Shown piece after piece: positions 33,510 through 41,241 of a stretch of DNA of 46,070 nucleotides (position 1 is the first letter of the stretch; each line of letters begins with the position of its first letter). This DNA is from Collinsella sp. (GTDB lineage Bacteria; Actinomycetota; Coriobacteriia; Coriobacteriales; Coriobacteriaceae). The stretch spans positions 1 through 46,070 of the forward strand of contig DXZQ01000021.1 of NCBI GenBank assembly GCA_019419585.1. The letters are read 5' to 3'. The notes beneath the pieces were generated by a model. That model did no database searches. It saw only the letters and a program-made list of their open reading frames with translations, and was not told the DNA's origin. The position numbers were made by a program, and so were the translations under genes.

Positions 33510-33555
33510 GCCTCTAATATCCCCTCGTCGAAACGATTACACGGTTAGGTACTGT

Positions 33556-33561
33556 ACTATA
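33556..33561 (-). promoter_or_regulatory. Candidate -10 box of glyQS
   Basis: TATAGT on the minus strand just after the lepB stop, about 47 bases before glyQ. The -35 position holds a poor match, so this may be only a weak internal promoter. Confidence 0.35.
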
Positions 33562-33568
33562 GCGGTTT

Positions 33569-34132
33569 TTAGTCGATAGCGCCGATACGGTTGAGCGGCC
33601 AGTAGCGCACAAGCGCCACGGCGATCAAGTCGGAGCGGTCGACCGGGCCAAAATAGCGGGAGTCAGCAGAGTTCTCGCGGTTGTCGCCCATCACCCACAC
33701 GCACCCGTCGGGAACGGTGTAGGGATAGCTCACCTGAGCGCCAGGGGCCTGGACCGAAAGCGGCCAGCTCATGCCGGTCGTATAGTCCTCATCGAGCGCC
33801 TGGCCGTCGACGACGACCTTGCCGTCCTGAAGGTCGACCGTCTGGCCGGCCGTGGCAATAACTCGCTTGACGAGAACATCGTGCTCGGAGGTGCCATCGG
33901 GGTTGTGGAATACCACAATATCGCCCTGTTTAACGGGCTGACCGAGCTCGAGGCTCACCTTTTGCGCCAGGATCTGATCGCCAATCTCGATCGTGGACTC
34001 CATGGAGCCGGTAGGCACCACAAAGGGTTCAACCACAAATGAGCGAACCAAAAAGGTGGCGACCAGTGCAATCGCGACGACCACGATCCACTCAAAGGCA
34101 CCCTTTAGCACGGAATGCTGCGATGGAACCAT
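33569..34132 (-). CDS. lepB: Signal peptidase I
   Basis: Membrane-bound serine/lysine protease that removes signal peptides from exported proteins. Seen: one membrane segment near residues 13-32 (WIVVVAIALVATFLV), the catalytic Ser43 in VPTGSMEST, Lys89 in DVLVKRVIATAG, and GDNRENSADSRYFGPV. 187 residues, a Gram-positive type with a single membrane anchor. Start ATG at 34130-34132 follows GAGGAG by five bases; a GTG two codons earlier overlaps the ribosome site. It starts two bases after the trmD stop. Confidence 0.95.
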   Translation of the reverse strand: MVPSQHSVLKGAFEWIVVVAIALVATFLVRSFVVEPFVVPTGSMESTIEIGDQILAQKVSLELGQPVKQGDIVVFHNPDGTSEHDVLVKRVIATAGQTVDLQDGKVVVDGQALDEDYTTGMSWPLSVQAPGAQVSYPYTVPDGCVWVMGDNRENSADSRYFGPVDRSDLIAVALVRYWPLNRIGAID

Positions 34133-34134
34133 TC

Positions 34135-34893
34135 TCACTCCTCGCTCTGTGAATACGACGCGTCCAGAATCTCTTGCGCGAATGCGCGCTCCTCGGGCGT
34201 AAGGCGCGCCGTCTCGATCAGGTCGGGACGCCAGCGGCAGGTTCGCTCGATGGCATTCTTGCGGCGCCAGGCATCAACCTTGGCATGATCGCCGCTCACG
34301 AGCACCGGAGGCACACCCTCGCCATTGAACTCGGCGGGACGGGTGTACTGCGCGTACTCGAGCAGGCCACCGTCCTCGGCGGTCGAGAACGACTCATCGA
34401 CGTTGCTCATCTCGTCACCAAGGGCGCCGGGAATCAGACGCACGACGGCGTCGGCAACGACCATAGCGGGAAGCTCGCCGCCCGTGAGCACGTAATCGCC
34501 GATCGACAGGCGCTCATCGGCATACGCGTATGCGCGCTCGTCGACGCCCTCGTAGCGACTGCACACAAACAGCAGGCGCTCGCTTTTGAGCAGGCGCTCG
34601 GCCACATGCTGCGTAAAAGGCTCGCCACAGGGGGTAAAGAACACCACAGTGGGCTTGGGACCCCCTGCGCTAATGGCCTCGATGGCCTCGGCGATAGGCT
34701 CGACCTTCATGAGCATGCCCTGCCCGCCGCCATACGGCTCGTCATCGACGGTGCGATGGCGGTCGTGCGTCCAGTCGCGCAGGTTATACGCCTTAAAATC
34801 AAAAAGGCCGGCCTTGCGGGCGCGGCCCAAAATCGATGTGGACATGACGGGCTCAAACATCTCGGGAAAGACCGAAAGGGTCTCAATCAGCAT
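34135..34893 (-). CDS. trmD: tRNA (guanine-37-N1)-methyltransferase
   Basis: SPOUT-fold enzyme placing m1G37 next to the anticodon to prevent frameshifting. Seen: IETLSVFPEMFEPVMSTSIL, NLRDWTHDRHRTVDDEPYGG and GMLMKVEPI, LLFVCSRYEGVDER and the knot loop SIGDYVLTGGELPAMVVADA. 252 residues, normal. The ATG has GGGAGG six bases upstream. It lies in the order rpsP-khpA-rimM-trmD, ten bases after rimM. Confidence 0.97.
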   Translation of the reverse strand: MLIETLSVFPEMFEPVMSTSILGRARKAGLFDFKAYNLRDWTHDRHRTVDDEPYGGGQGMLMKVEPIAEAIEAISAGGPKPTVVFFTPCGEPFTQHVAERLLKSERLLFVCSRYEGVDERAYAYADERLSIGDYVLTGGELPAMVVADAVVRLIPGALGDEMSNVDESFSTAEDGGLLEYAQYTRPAEFNGEGVPPVLVSGDHAKVDAWRRKNAIERTCRWRPDLIETARLTPEERAFAQEILDASYSQSEE

Positions 34894-34903
34894 GTTGTCC
34901 TCC

Positions 34904-35425
34904 CTACTTGTCCATATCGATCAGGCCGTCCATAACGTGGACGGAAATTGTTCCTGTGTCGGGAAGATCGAGCACAACCTGCTCGATCACGGGAATCAGT
35001 ACCTCGCCGTACCGATCACCCTCGACAACCCAAACATCGTTAGCGGGCGTCGACACGATCTCGACGATCGTGCCGAGCGAACCGAAGCGCTCGTCGACCA
35101 CCTCGCGACCCATCAGGTCGGTATAGGCGGCGTCGAGTGAATCGAGCTCAAAATCGTCACGATTTGCCAACACATAGCATCCCGTGATGCCCTCGGCGGC
35201 CGTCAAGTCGTCAATGCCCTCAAACGAGACCAGATCGCCATCGCCCGTATCGGTGACGGACACGACCGTGCAAAAGCGGTCGCGCTTGAGCGCCGGCGGC
35301 GTCAGGGCGACGCGCATACCCGGCTCTAATACAGAAGGAAGCCCCCGCAGCGGCTGCGCGAGGACCTCCCCCTTCCTTCCGTGCGGCTTGACCACACGGG
35401 CGATGTTTTTGTACTGGGACCTCAA
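34904..35425 (-). CDS. rimM: 16S rRNA processing protein RimM
   Basis: Assists maturation of the 30S head and binds S19. Seen: NIARVVKPHGRKGEVLAQPL at the start, the RimM beta-barrel, then the PRC-barrel part with LMGREVVDERFGSLGTIVEI and GEVLIPVIEQVV. 173 residues, normal. The start is TTG at 35423-35425; the next GTG or ATG would remove the conserved N-terminus. There is no strong ribosome site: TAGGA lies too close. The TTG sits in the perfect short palindrome GGACCT-TG-AGGTCC and five bases after the khpA stop, so coupling with khpA is likely. Confidence 0.92.
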   Translation of the reverse strand: MRSQYKNIARVVKPHGRKGEVLAQPLRGLPSVLEPGMRVALTPPALKRDRFCTVVSVTDTGDGDLVSFEGIDDLTAAEGITGCYVLANRDDFELDSLDAAYTDLMGREVVDERFGSLGTIVEIVSTPANDVWVVEGDRYGEVLIPVIEQVVLDLPDTGTISVHVMDGLIDMDK

Positions 35426-35430
35426 GGTCC
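35417..35430. repeat. Short palindrome over the rimM start codon
   Basis: GGACCT (35417-35422) and AGGTCC (35425-35430) are perfect six-base arms; in the mRNA the rimM TTG lies in the loop and 3' arm. It is small and may be chance, but could reduce initiation until ribosomes leave khpA. Confidence 0.4.
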
Positions 35431-35714
35431 TAGCCCAGAACCTCTACCTCGACAGCAGTGTCGAGGCGAGCGGCCAGTGCACGGGCGAGCGTGCGAATGG
35501 CCTTGATGGTACGGCCACGACGGCCGATGACCTTAGCGACGTCATCCTCGGCGACAGAAACCTCGATCGTAGAGGCGTCGTCACCATCGATGACCTCAAG
35601 GCTCACGGAATCCGGGTCGTCGACGATCTGAACAACGAGATATTCGACGAGATCGGCGATGCGATCTGAGAGCATTGCCTCACCCTCGAGCTGTGCAGCG
35701 TCAACCTCAGGCAC
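35430..35714 (-). CDS. khpA: KH-domain RNA-binding protein KhpA
   Basis: Small RNA-binding protein, partner of KhpB/Jag in some Gram-positive bacteria, linked to cell size and translation control. 94 residues: a short acidic N-terminus, LVEYLVVQIVDDPDSVSLEV, then the type II KH core with the nucleic-acid loop VIGRRGRTIKAIRTL near residue 62 (GxxG is GRRG) and a final VEVEVLG strand. The GTG start at 35712-35714 has GAGGAG six bases upstream and is three bases after the rpsP stop. Conserved place between rpsP and rimM. Confidence 0.93.
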   Translation of the reverse strand: MPEVDAAQLEGEAMLSDRIADLVEYLVVQIVDDPDSVSLEVIDGDDASTIEVSVAEDDVAKVIGRRGRTIKAIRTLARALAARLDTAVEVEVLG

Positions 35715-35717
35715 GAT

Positions 35718-36059
35718 TTACTCCTCGGCGCCCTCAGCGGCCTCAGCGGCAGCCTTAGCGGCCTCGGCCTCTTTGGCGAGCTGCTTCTTGGACTTCTTGA
35801 CGACGGTCTCGGTCTTCTCGCCCTCGTTGGCGGCCTTGACCAAAGCGGCGACGGCGTCGGTGAGCTGAGCGCCCTTGGACTGCCAGTCGGCGATCTTCTC
35901 GAGGTCGAGGTTGATGGTCTTGGGGGCGGTCATCGGGTTGTAGCGGCCAACCTCCTCGATGATACGACCGTCACGCGGGGCGCGGGAATCGGCGACGACG
36001 ACACGGTAGTACGGACGCTTCTTAGCGCCGTGACGAGCAAGGCGAATCTTGACTGCCAA
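35718..36059 (-). CDS. rpsP: 30S ribosomal protein S16
   Basis: S16 is an assembly protein of the small subunit. Seen: AVKIRLARHGAKKRPYYRVV, ADSRAPRDGRIIEEVGRYNP, and KTINLDLEKIADWQSKGAQL. 113 residues; the core of about 85 is followed by a Lys-rich then Ala/Glu-rich tail of about 30, a feature of several actinobacterial S16 proteins. The start is TTG at 36057-36059 with GGAGGAG six bases upstream; the in-frame ATG 12 codons earlier lies before that site. First gene of the rpsP operon, with a 120-base leader that includes a GCAGC/GCTGC hairpin just before the ribosome site. Confidence 0.95.
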   Translation of the reverse strand: MAVKIRLARHGAKKRPYYRVVVADSRAPRDGRIIEEVGRYNPMTAPKTINLDLEKIADWQSKGAQLTDAVAALVKAANEGEKTETVVKKSKKQLAKEAEAAKAAAEAAEGAEE

Positions 36060-36188
36060 AGGAAACTCCTCCAACCAAGCAGCTTTAGGCTGCAACTACA
36101 AACAAACAGTTGAACATAATACGCCATCGACGCGGGCAGGTGAAGTCCGTGAGACCAACTTCTTCGGTGTAGTCGAGGGCAAATCCAT

Positions 36189-36216
36189 ATCTTAGACAAG
36201 AATTCGGGATTTGCAA
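36189..36216 (-). promoter_or_regulatory. Promoter of the rpsP operon
   Basis: On the minus strand TTGCAA (complement of 36211-36216), 16-base spacer, TAAGAT (complement of 36189-36194). The start point would be near 36183. TTGCAA is its own complement, so it is also readable in the dinB direction, but not at a useful distance from the dinB -10 box. Confidence 0.62.
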
Positions 36217-36248
36217 GCACATACACGCACCCCACATGAGCTGCGCGG

Positions 36249-36254
36249 TATACT
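36249..36254 (+). promoter_or_regulatory. Candidate -10 box of dinB
   Basis: TATACT at 36249-36254, perfect but for one base, without a good -35 box. The expected start point is near 36261, exactly the A of the first dinB ATG, so a leaderless transcript is possible. I see no clear actinobacterial LexA box (GAAC-N4-GTTC). Confidence 0.45.
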
Positions 36255-36260
36255 CATGAC

Positions 36261-37514
36261 ATGGAAATACGCGAACATACATACGGTTATGAGGATGCCA
36301 TGGGCATCACGCCGCCTCCCTGGACGGGTCCGGCGGTGGGCCTCATGGACCTCGATGCGTTTTTTGCGAGCGTGGAGATGCTCGATCATCCCGAATGGCG
36401 CGGTAAGCCGCTCATCGTGGGCGGAGACGCCGATTCGCGTGGCGTCGTGTCCACGTGTTCGTATGAGGCGCGTCGCTTTGGCGTGCACTCTGCCATGGCC
36501 TCGGCCGAGGCGCGGCGCTTGTGCCCGCAAGCCATTTGGACGCACGGGCACTTTGATCGCTACCGCGAGGTGAGCGCGCAGGTCATGGCGATTCTTGCCG
36601 AGGAAACGCCGCGCGTAGAGCGCGTATCCATCGACGAAGCCTTTATCGATATCACACCGGGTCGCTTTGCGCCCGAAGACCCGCGACTGGTTGCGCGGCG
36701 TATAAGCGACCGCGTGGCAGCGCTGGGAGTGACCTGCTCCATTGGCGTGGGCTGCAACAAGACGGTCGCAAAGATCGCAAGCGAGCGTGACAAGCCGTTT
36801 GGATTGACGATTGTGCGCCCCGGGACGGAACAGCGCTTTTTGGCCGCGCTACCAGTGTCTGCCATGAGCGGCATCGGGCGCTCGGCCGAGGAACGACTGC
36901 GCCGCATGCGCATCTACACCCTCGGCGAGCTATCACGTGCACCGGAATCCACCTTGGCCTCTATTTTTGGCGTCAACGGCGAACGCATGCGCCAGCGTGC
37001 GCTGGGACTCGAAATCTCCGAAGTCACAAGTCTCGATGAAGAGCGTGAGGTTAAATCGGTGAGCAATGAGCGCACCTTTGCGAAAGATTTGACTGAGCGC
37101 GGGGACATCGAAGCGGCGATTGCGCTGTTGGGCGAGTCAGTGGGACGCCGCCTGCGCCGTCAGGGACTGACGGGCGCCACGGTGACGCTCAAGCTCAAGT
37201 ATTCGTATGGAAGCGGTCGCTCGGCACAGCGCCGGCTGCCTCATCCGACCGACGATGAGAACATCTTTGTGGCGGTTGCGCTCGAACTGCTCGACAACAT
37301 CTGGCAGGAAGGCATGCATGTGCGTCTGGCGGGTATCGGGATGAGCGACTTTGACCATCAGGGCGGCATCCAGACCGACCTGTTCTGCGAAGTCGACGAC
37401 CGCGGAGCCCAATCCAGCGACCGACGCGACCTCTCGGTTGCTATCGACGCCGTCCGAGACAAGTTCGGCGACACCGCCCTATCCTTCGGCCGCCAATCCC
37501 GCTTCAACGATTAA
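36261..37514 (+). CDS. dinB: DNA polymerase IV (Y family)
   Basis: Error-prone polymerase for lesion bypass. Seen: VGLMDLDAFFASVEMLDHPE with the first metal Asp pair, GVVSTCSYEARRFGVHSAMA, the catalytic VSIDEAFIDIT, CSIGVGCNKTVAKIASERDK, helix-hairpin-helix-like MSGIGRSAEERLRRMRIYT, the little-finger domain, and QTDLF near residue 374, a beta-clamp-binding motif. 417 residues from ATG 36261. A second start, ATG at 36300 with GAGGA before it, would give 404 residues and still include the full core; which is used is open. Divergent from rpsP. Alone on the plus strand, as if placed between two minus-strand blocks. Confidence 0.93.
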   Translation: MEIREHTYGYEDAMGITPPPWTGPAVGLMDLDAFFASVEMLDHPEWRGKPLIVGGDADSRGVVSTCSYEARRFGVHSAMASAEARRLCPQAIWTHGHFDRYREVSAQVMAILAEETPRVERVSIDEAFIDITPGRFAPEDPRLVARRISDRVAALGVTCSIGVGCNKTVAKIASERDKPFGLTIVRPGTEQRFLAALPVSAMSGIGRSAEERLRRMRIYTLGELSRAPESTLASIFGVNGERMRQRALGLEISEVTSLDEEREVKSVSNERTFAKDLTERGDIEAAIALLGESVGRRLRRQGLTGATVTLKLKYSYGSGRSAQRRLPHPTDDENIFVAVALELLDNIWQEGMHVRLAGIGMSDFDHQGGIQTDLFCEVDDRGAQSSDRRDLSVAIDAVRDKFGDTALSFGRQSRFND

Positions 37515-37526
37515 CCGCCTTTGGGC

Positions 37527-37569
37527 AAAAAGAAAGCCGGGCAGGTACGGAAAACCGCAACTGCCCGGC
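37527..37569 (-). terminator. Terminator of the obgE-nadD-yqeK-rsfS unit
   Basis: GCCGGGCAG pairs with CTGCCCGGC (arms 37536-37544 and 37561-37569), with a further GG/CC inside, followed on the minus strand by TTTCTTTTT. dinB converges on it; on the plus strand AAAA follows, so it would not work well for dinB. Confidence 0.85.
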
Positions 37570-37612
37570 AAAATGCGCGAGGCTAACTAAAAGCCCCGTA
37601 TCAAATGAGCCA

Positions 37613-38068
37613 CTAGAGGAGGTCGAGGGGGAGCTGGGGGGCGTCACCCCAGAGCTTTTCTAGACGGTAGAAGTCGCGGGCTTCGGGAGTGAAGACGTGA
37701 ACGACGACCGAGCCGTAGTCCATGAGCATCCAGGTCTTCTGCTCGCGGCCCTCGATGGAGAACGGATGCTCGCCGCAAGCCGCGGCGACCTTCTCCTCGA
37801 TCTCGTCGACGATAGAATCGACCTGGCGGTTGTTGGTACCGGTGGCAAGCACAAAGTAGTCGCACACGTCGGAAAGCTCGGTCAGGTCGAGCACCTGCAC
37901 GTCCTCGCCCTTCTTGTCGTAGGCGGCCTGCGCGGCGGCGCGGGCGACATCCTCGGCGGCGACACCGCTCGCGGACAGCGAGGCGGCGGTGCGGTCGGAC
38001 GTGGCAACGAAACTCTTGTGCTCCACACCTTCAAGAATCTGCTCGTCAGTCATGGTCTCGTCGGCCAT
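37613..38068 (-). CDS. rsfS: Ribosomal silencing factor RsfS
   Basis: Binds L14 of the large subunit and blocks joining with the 30S in starvation. Seen: KKGEDVQVLDLTELSDVCDY, FVLATGTNNRQVDSIVDEIE, EGREQKTWMLMDYGSVVVHV and FTPEARDFYRLEKLWGDAP, the family core at residues 50-145. 151 residues; about 40 at the N-terminus are extra and Ala-rich. ATG at 38066-38068 with GAGG six bases upstream. Last gene of the unit with yqeK and nadD, a widely kept order. Confidence 0.95.
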   Translation of the reverse strand: MADETMTDEQILEGVEHKSFVATSDRTAASLSASGVAAEDVARAAAQAAYDKKGEDVQVLDLTELSDVCDYFVLATGTNNRQVDSIVDEIEEKVAAACGEHPFSIEGREQKTWMLMDYGSVVVHVFTPEARDFYRLEKLWGDAPQLPLDLL

Positions 38069-38096
38069 GGAATACCTCTTTCTAGACACACCCGAG

Positions 38097-38705
38097 CTAG
38101 CGCAGCTGGGCGTAATGGTTGTAAATCGTAATAGCCGTGGGATAAAGATAGCGCCCGGACTGGATCACATAGACCAGACCCTGCGCAAAACAGGAGAAGA
38201 ACAACTCGTCGAGCGAGGACTTCCCCACCATCTTGCGCAGCGCATGGGCATAGTCGCCGTGGCGGTTGGGCTCGATGGCATCTGCCACAAAGACCACCAT
38301 ATCGAGCGGCGTCATGTCGCAAGCACCCACGGTGTGACGGTCGACAGCCTGAAAGACTGCCGGCGACAGCTCGGGAAAAAGCTGCGGAAGCTCATAGGCG
38401 GCAACAGGGCCATGCAAAAGCGGCGTCGCGGCGGAAGGAGAGCCGGCAATCTTAATGCCGTAATGCAGAGCGCGCGTAACCAGCTCGTCGTCGGAGAGCA
38501 CTTTGTCCCAGTCGTGGATCAGACCGGCAGCAGCGGCATCAAAGCGGTCAACGCCGTAGACCTCGGCCAGATGAAGTGCGGTCTCGGCAACACCCAGCGA
38601 ATGCACATAGCGCTTGCGCTTATCCTTCATTCGAACATCGAGCAGCTCTTGAATGCGCTTGAGCAGCGCGTGCTCATCGCCCTCAAACTGATCCTCTACC
38701 GACAA
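38097..38705 (-). CDS. yqeK: YqeK-family HD hydrolase (diadenosine tetraphosphatase)
   Basis: HD-domain metal enzyme; family members split Ap4A symmetrically into two ADP. Seen: RKRYVHSLGVAETALHLAEV, the HD motif in AGLIHDWDKV, LLHGPVAAYEL, and DRHTVGACDMTPLDMVVFVA with later metal ligands. 202 residues, normal. The start is TTG at 38703-38705 (MSVEDQF) with GGGGG six bases upstream; no ATG or GTG fits. It lies 12 bases after the nadD stop. Confidence 0.92.
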   Translation of the reverse strand: MSVEDQFEGDEHALLKRIQELLDVRMKDKRKRYVHSLGVAETALHLAEVYGVDRFDAAAAGLIHDWDKVLSDDELVTRALHYGIKIAGSPSAATPLLHGPVAAYELPQLFPELSPAVFQAVDRHTVGACDMTPLDMVVFVADAIEPNRHGDYAHALRKMVGKSSLDELFFSCFAQGLVYVIQSGRYLYPTAITIYNHYAQLR

Positions 38706-38717
38706 CGTAGACCCCCA

Positions 38718-39395
38718 TCACACAAAATCTTCTTGGCCCAAATCGGCATATAGCCTGCGTTTGCGAATGTAGCCGAGCACGGACTCGCTCGTAAGATAGC
38801 GCACGCTCATACCGCGGGCAACTCGCTTGCGAATGTTCGTCGAGCTGATCGCCAGCGCCGGAATCTGAATATAGCGCACGTCGAACGGCAGCCCCGACTC
38901 TTTGATTCGGGCACGCGCCGTATCGATATCAAAGCCCGGTCGTGTCGCCGCAATAAAGGTAGCAAGCTCAGCGATTCGTTCGGCATCATGCCAGGTCACA
39001 ATATCGATAATCGCGTCGGCGCCCGTAATAAAGTAGAGCTTTACCTGCGGCGGGTAAAAGTCGCGAAGGGCATGAAGCGTATCGGCCGTATAGGTTACGC
39101 CCGGACGGTCGATCTCGAACCGGCTCGCCAAAAAGACCGGGTTCGCGGCGGTGGCGAGGACCGTCATGGCATAACGGTCCTCGGCAGGCGTAACCGGCTT
39201 GTCAAGCTTAAAGGCGGGAGAGCCCGCCGGCATAAAGAGCACAGCGTCCAAGTCGAGCGACTCGCGCGCCTGCTCGGCAGTCACCAGGTGCCCGTAATGA
39301 ATCGGGTCGAATGTGCCGCCCATAATGCCAAGCCGAAACTCCTTGCCCTCTTTTATGGGAAGCTCGGGCAAACCGATTCCACCGCGCAGCGACAT
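38718..39395 (-). CDS. nadD: Nicotinate-nucleotide adenylyltransferase
   Basis: Adenylates nicotinate mononucleotide in NAD synthesis. Seen: RLGIMGGTFDPIHYGHLVTA with the HxGH-type nucleotide site near residues 26-37, the VLFMPAGSPAFK loop, FITGADAIIDIVTWHD, and the C-terminal ISSTNIRKRVARG. 225 residues; about 20 at the N-terminus precede the first strand. ATG at 39393-39395 lies three bases after the obgE stop with only a weak ribosome site, so it is probably coupled to obgE. Confidence 0.95.
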   Translation of the reverse strand: MSLRGGIGLPELPIKEGKEFRLGIMGGTFDPIHYGHLVTAEQARESLDLDAVLFMPAGSPAFKLDKPVTPAEDRYAMTVLATAANPVFLASRFEIDRPGVTYTADTLHALRDFYPPQVKLYFITGADAIIDIVTWHDAERIAELATFIAATRPGFDIDTARARIKESGLPFDVRYIQIPALAISSTNIRKRVARGMSVRYLTSESVLGYIRKRRLYADLGQEDFV

Positions 39396-39398
39396 GGC

Positions 39399-40865
39399 TT
39401 ACTCGCTCTCCGAGGTCTCGGCATCGTCCGCGGCATCCGCCGCATCAACAACCTCGACGCCCTCATCCGCAGCATCGGCCACGTCAATGGCCTCAACGGC
39501 AACGTCCTCGCCAGCATCCTCGAGCTCCTCGTACTCCGAGAAGTCCTCGGCGCCCTCAAAGTCAAAGGCGCGCTGGCAAATGCGGACCTCGTCGCCCGCA
39601 CGGCAACCGGCCTTCTCGAGCGCGTCGTCAACACCCATACGCGCAAACTTATGCTGCAGGTAAATAACGGCTTCCTCGTTTTCCCAGTCGGTCTGGATGA
39701 CCATGCGCTCGATGGCACGACCGACCACGCGGAAGGCACCGGGCTCTTCCTGGACAATGCGGAAACGCTTCTCACGCTGCAGGCGGCGGCGCTCCCACTC
39801 ATCGTCGCGCAGGTCGACCGGTTCATCGGAGACCGCCAGCTCGGCGCGGAGCTTGGCCACCTGCTCACCTACGGCAAGCATCAACGTATTGAGACCGGCG
39901 CCCGTCACGGCAGACACGGCAAAGAACATATGTCCATCGTCGAGCGCTGCGCGCTTGAGGTCGGCAATCTTATCGGCCGTGCCCGGCGCGTCGCACTTGT
40001 TGGCGACAACGATCTGCGGACGCTCCGAAAGCTCGGCGCCATACTGCTCGAGCTCGCGGTTGATGATGCGATAGTCCTCAACCGGATCGCGATCCTCAAA
40101 ACCGCCCGTCATGTCGACGACATGCATAATCAGGGCCGTACGCTCAATGTGGCGCAAGAACTGGTGACCCAGGCCCTTGCCTTCGCTCGCGCCCTCGATA
40201 AGACCGGGGACGTCGGCAACGACATAAGAATATTCGCCGGCACGCACCATGCCCAGATTGGGCACGAGCGTGGTAAACGGGTAGTCAGCAATCTTGGGGC
40301 GGGCGGCACTCATGCGCGCAATGAGCGATGACTTACCCACCGAGGGAAAGCCCACGAGTGCGGCATCGGCCATTAGCTTCATCTCGAGCTCAATCCAGTG
40401 CTCCTCTGCCGGTTCGCCCAGCTGAGCAAACGCGGGCGCGCGGCGCACCGACGTCACAAAGTGCGTGTTGCCCAAGCCGCCGGCGCCACCAGGGGCCACG
40501 ACAACGCGCTCGCCATCGTGCACCAGATCGGCAATCTCGAACATCGGGGTCTGCGTCTCGGGGTCGAGCTCGCGCACCACGGTACCCATAGGGACCTTGA
40601 GAATCAGGTCCTCGCCGCTCTTACCGTTACGACGGGCACCCTGCCCGTGCGTGCCGCGCTCGGCGCGGAAGTGATGCTTAAAGCGGTAATCGATCAGCGA
40701 AGACAGCTGAGCATCGGCCTGGATGACGACATTGCCGCCACGACCGCCGTCGCCGCCATCGGGGCCGCCCTTGGGGACAAATGCCTCACGCCTAAACGAC
40801 ATGCATCCGGCTCCGCCGTCGCCGCCGCACACGTTAATGCGGCTGATATCGGTGAACTGTGACAA
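39399..40865 (-). CDS. obgE: Obg/CgtA GTPase
   Basis: Essential GTPase in 50S assembly and stress response. Seen: the glycine-rich OBG domain (INVCGGDGGAGCMSFRREAF, PKGGPDGGDGGRGGNV), the G domain with ALVGFPSVGKSSLIARM near 170, DYPFTTLVPNLG, DVPGLIEGASEGKGLG and VANKCD, and a C-terminal OCT domain. The end is an acidic, low-complexity tail of about 35 residues (Asp-Ala-Ala and Glu-Val repeats). 488 residues, longer than the 430 typical because of that tail. The start is TTG at 40863-40865 with GGAGG eight bases upstream. It follows the rpmA terminator, so it needs read-through or a promoter I did not find. Confidence 0.95.
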   Translation of the reverse strand: MSQFTDISRINVCGGDGGAGCMSFRREAFVPKGGPDGGDGGRGGNVVIQADAQLSSLIDYRFKHHFRAERGTHGQGARRNGKSGEDLILKVPMGTVVRELDPETQTPMFEIADLVHDGERVVVAPGGAGGLGNTHFVTSVRRAPAFAQLGEPAEEHWIELEMKLMADAALVGFPSVGKSSLIARMSAARPKIADYPFTTLVPNLGMVRAGEYSYVVADVPGLIEGASEGKGLGHQFLRHIERTALIMHVVDMTGGFEDRDPVEDYRIINRELEQYGAELSERPQIVVANKCDAPGTADKIADLKRAALDDGHMFFAVSAVTGAGLNTLMLAVGEQVAKLRAELAVSDEPVDLRDDEWERRRLQREKRFRIVQEEPGAFRVVGRAIERMVIQTDWENEEAVIYLQHKFARMGVDDALEKAGCRAGDEVRICQRAFDFEGAEDFSEYEELEDAGEDVAVEAIDVADAADEGVEVVDAADAADDAETSESE

Positions 40866-40881
40866 CAGAATCGCCTCCTAC

Positions 40882-40925
40882 AAAAAAGAGGGAGACCCTT
40901 GAATCCTAAAACTCAAGTGCCTCCC
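40882..40925 (-). terminator. Terminator between rpmA and obgE
   Basis: On the minus strand GGGAGGCACTTGA pairs with TCAAGGGTCTCCC, 12 of 13 positions (one G-U, one mismatch), ten-base loop, followed by TC and six U. It lies 26 bases after the rpmA stop and 17 before obgE, so it separates highly expressed ribosomal genes from less needed ones. Confidence 0.85.
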
Positions 40926-40950
40926 ACATATGTGCTCTATGAAGGGTGAA

Positions 40951-41208
40951 TTACGCGTTCGCGAGCGGGCGTACGCTGACCCTGTGCTTGATACCCTTGT
41001 GGAACTCAACGGTACCGTCGACCAGCGCGAACAGCGTGTCGTCCTTGCCACGGCCAACGTTCTCACCCGGGTGGATGTGAGTGCCGTGCTGACGGACGAG
41101 AATCGTGCCCGTGGTTACCGTCTGGCCGGCATAGCGCTTCGTGCCAAGGCGCTGACCGCGGGAGTCACGGCCATTACGGGAGGAACCGAGTCCTTTTTTG
41201 TGTGCCAT
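40951..41208 (-). CDS. rpmA: 50S ribosomal protein L27
   Basis: L27 reaches to the peptidyl transferase centre. 85 residues: AHKKGLGSSRNGRDSRGQRL, GTKRYAGQTVTTGTILVRQH, GTHIHPGENVGRGKDDTLFA, then GTVEFHKG. The N-terminus starts directly with AHKKG; the cleavable leader found in Firmicutes L27 is absent. The ATG has AGTAGG eight bases upstream. It follows rplU with a 33-base gap, without the prp (ysxB) protease gene often found between them. Confidence 0.97.
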   Translation of the reverse strand: MAHKKGLGSSRNGRDSRGQRLGTKRYAGQTVTTGTILVRQHGTHIHPGENVGRGKDDTLFALVDGTVEFHKGIKHRVSVRPLANA

Positions 41209-41241
41209 TGTGTATACCTACTCTTTCGTTACGAGTGTAAT

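Noticed and set aside
30498..33568. T-box riboswitch before glyQS
   Set aside because: Only 59 bases separate lepB and glyQ, too short for a T-box, and no specifier stem or T-box motif is seen.
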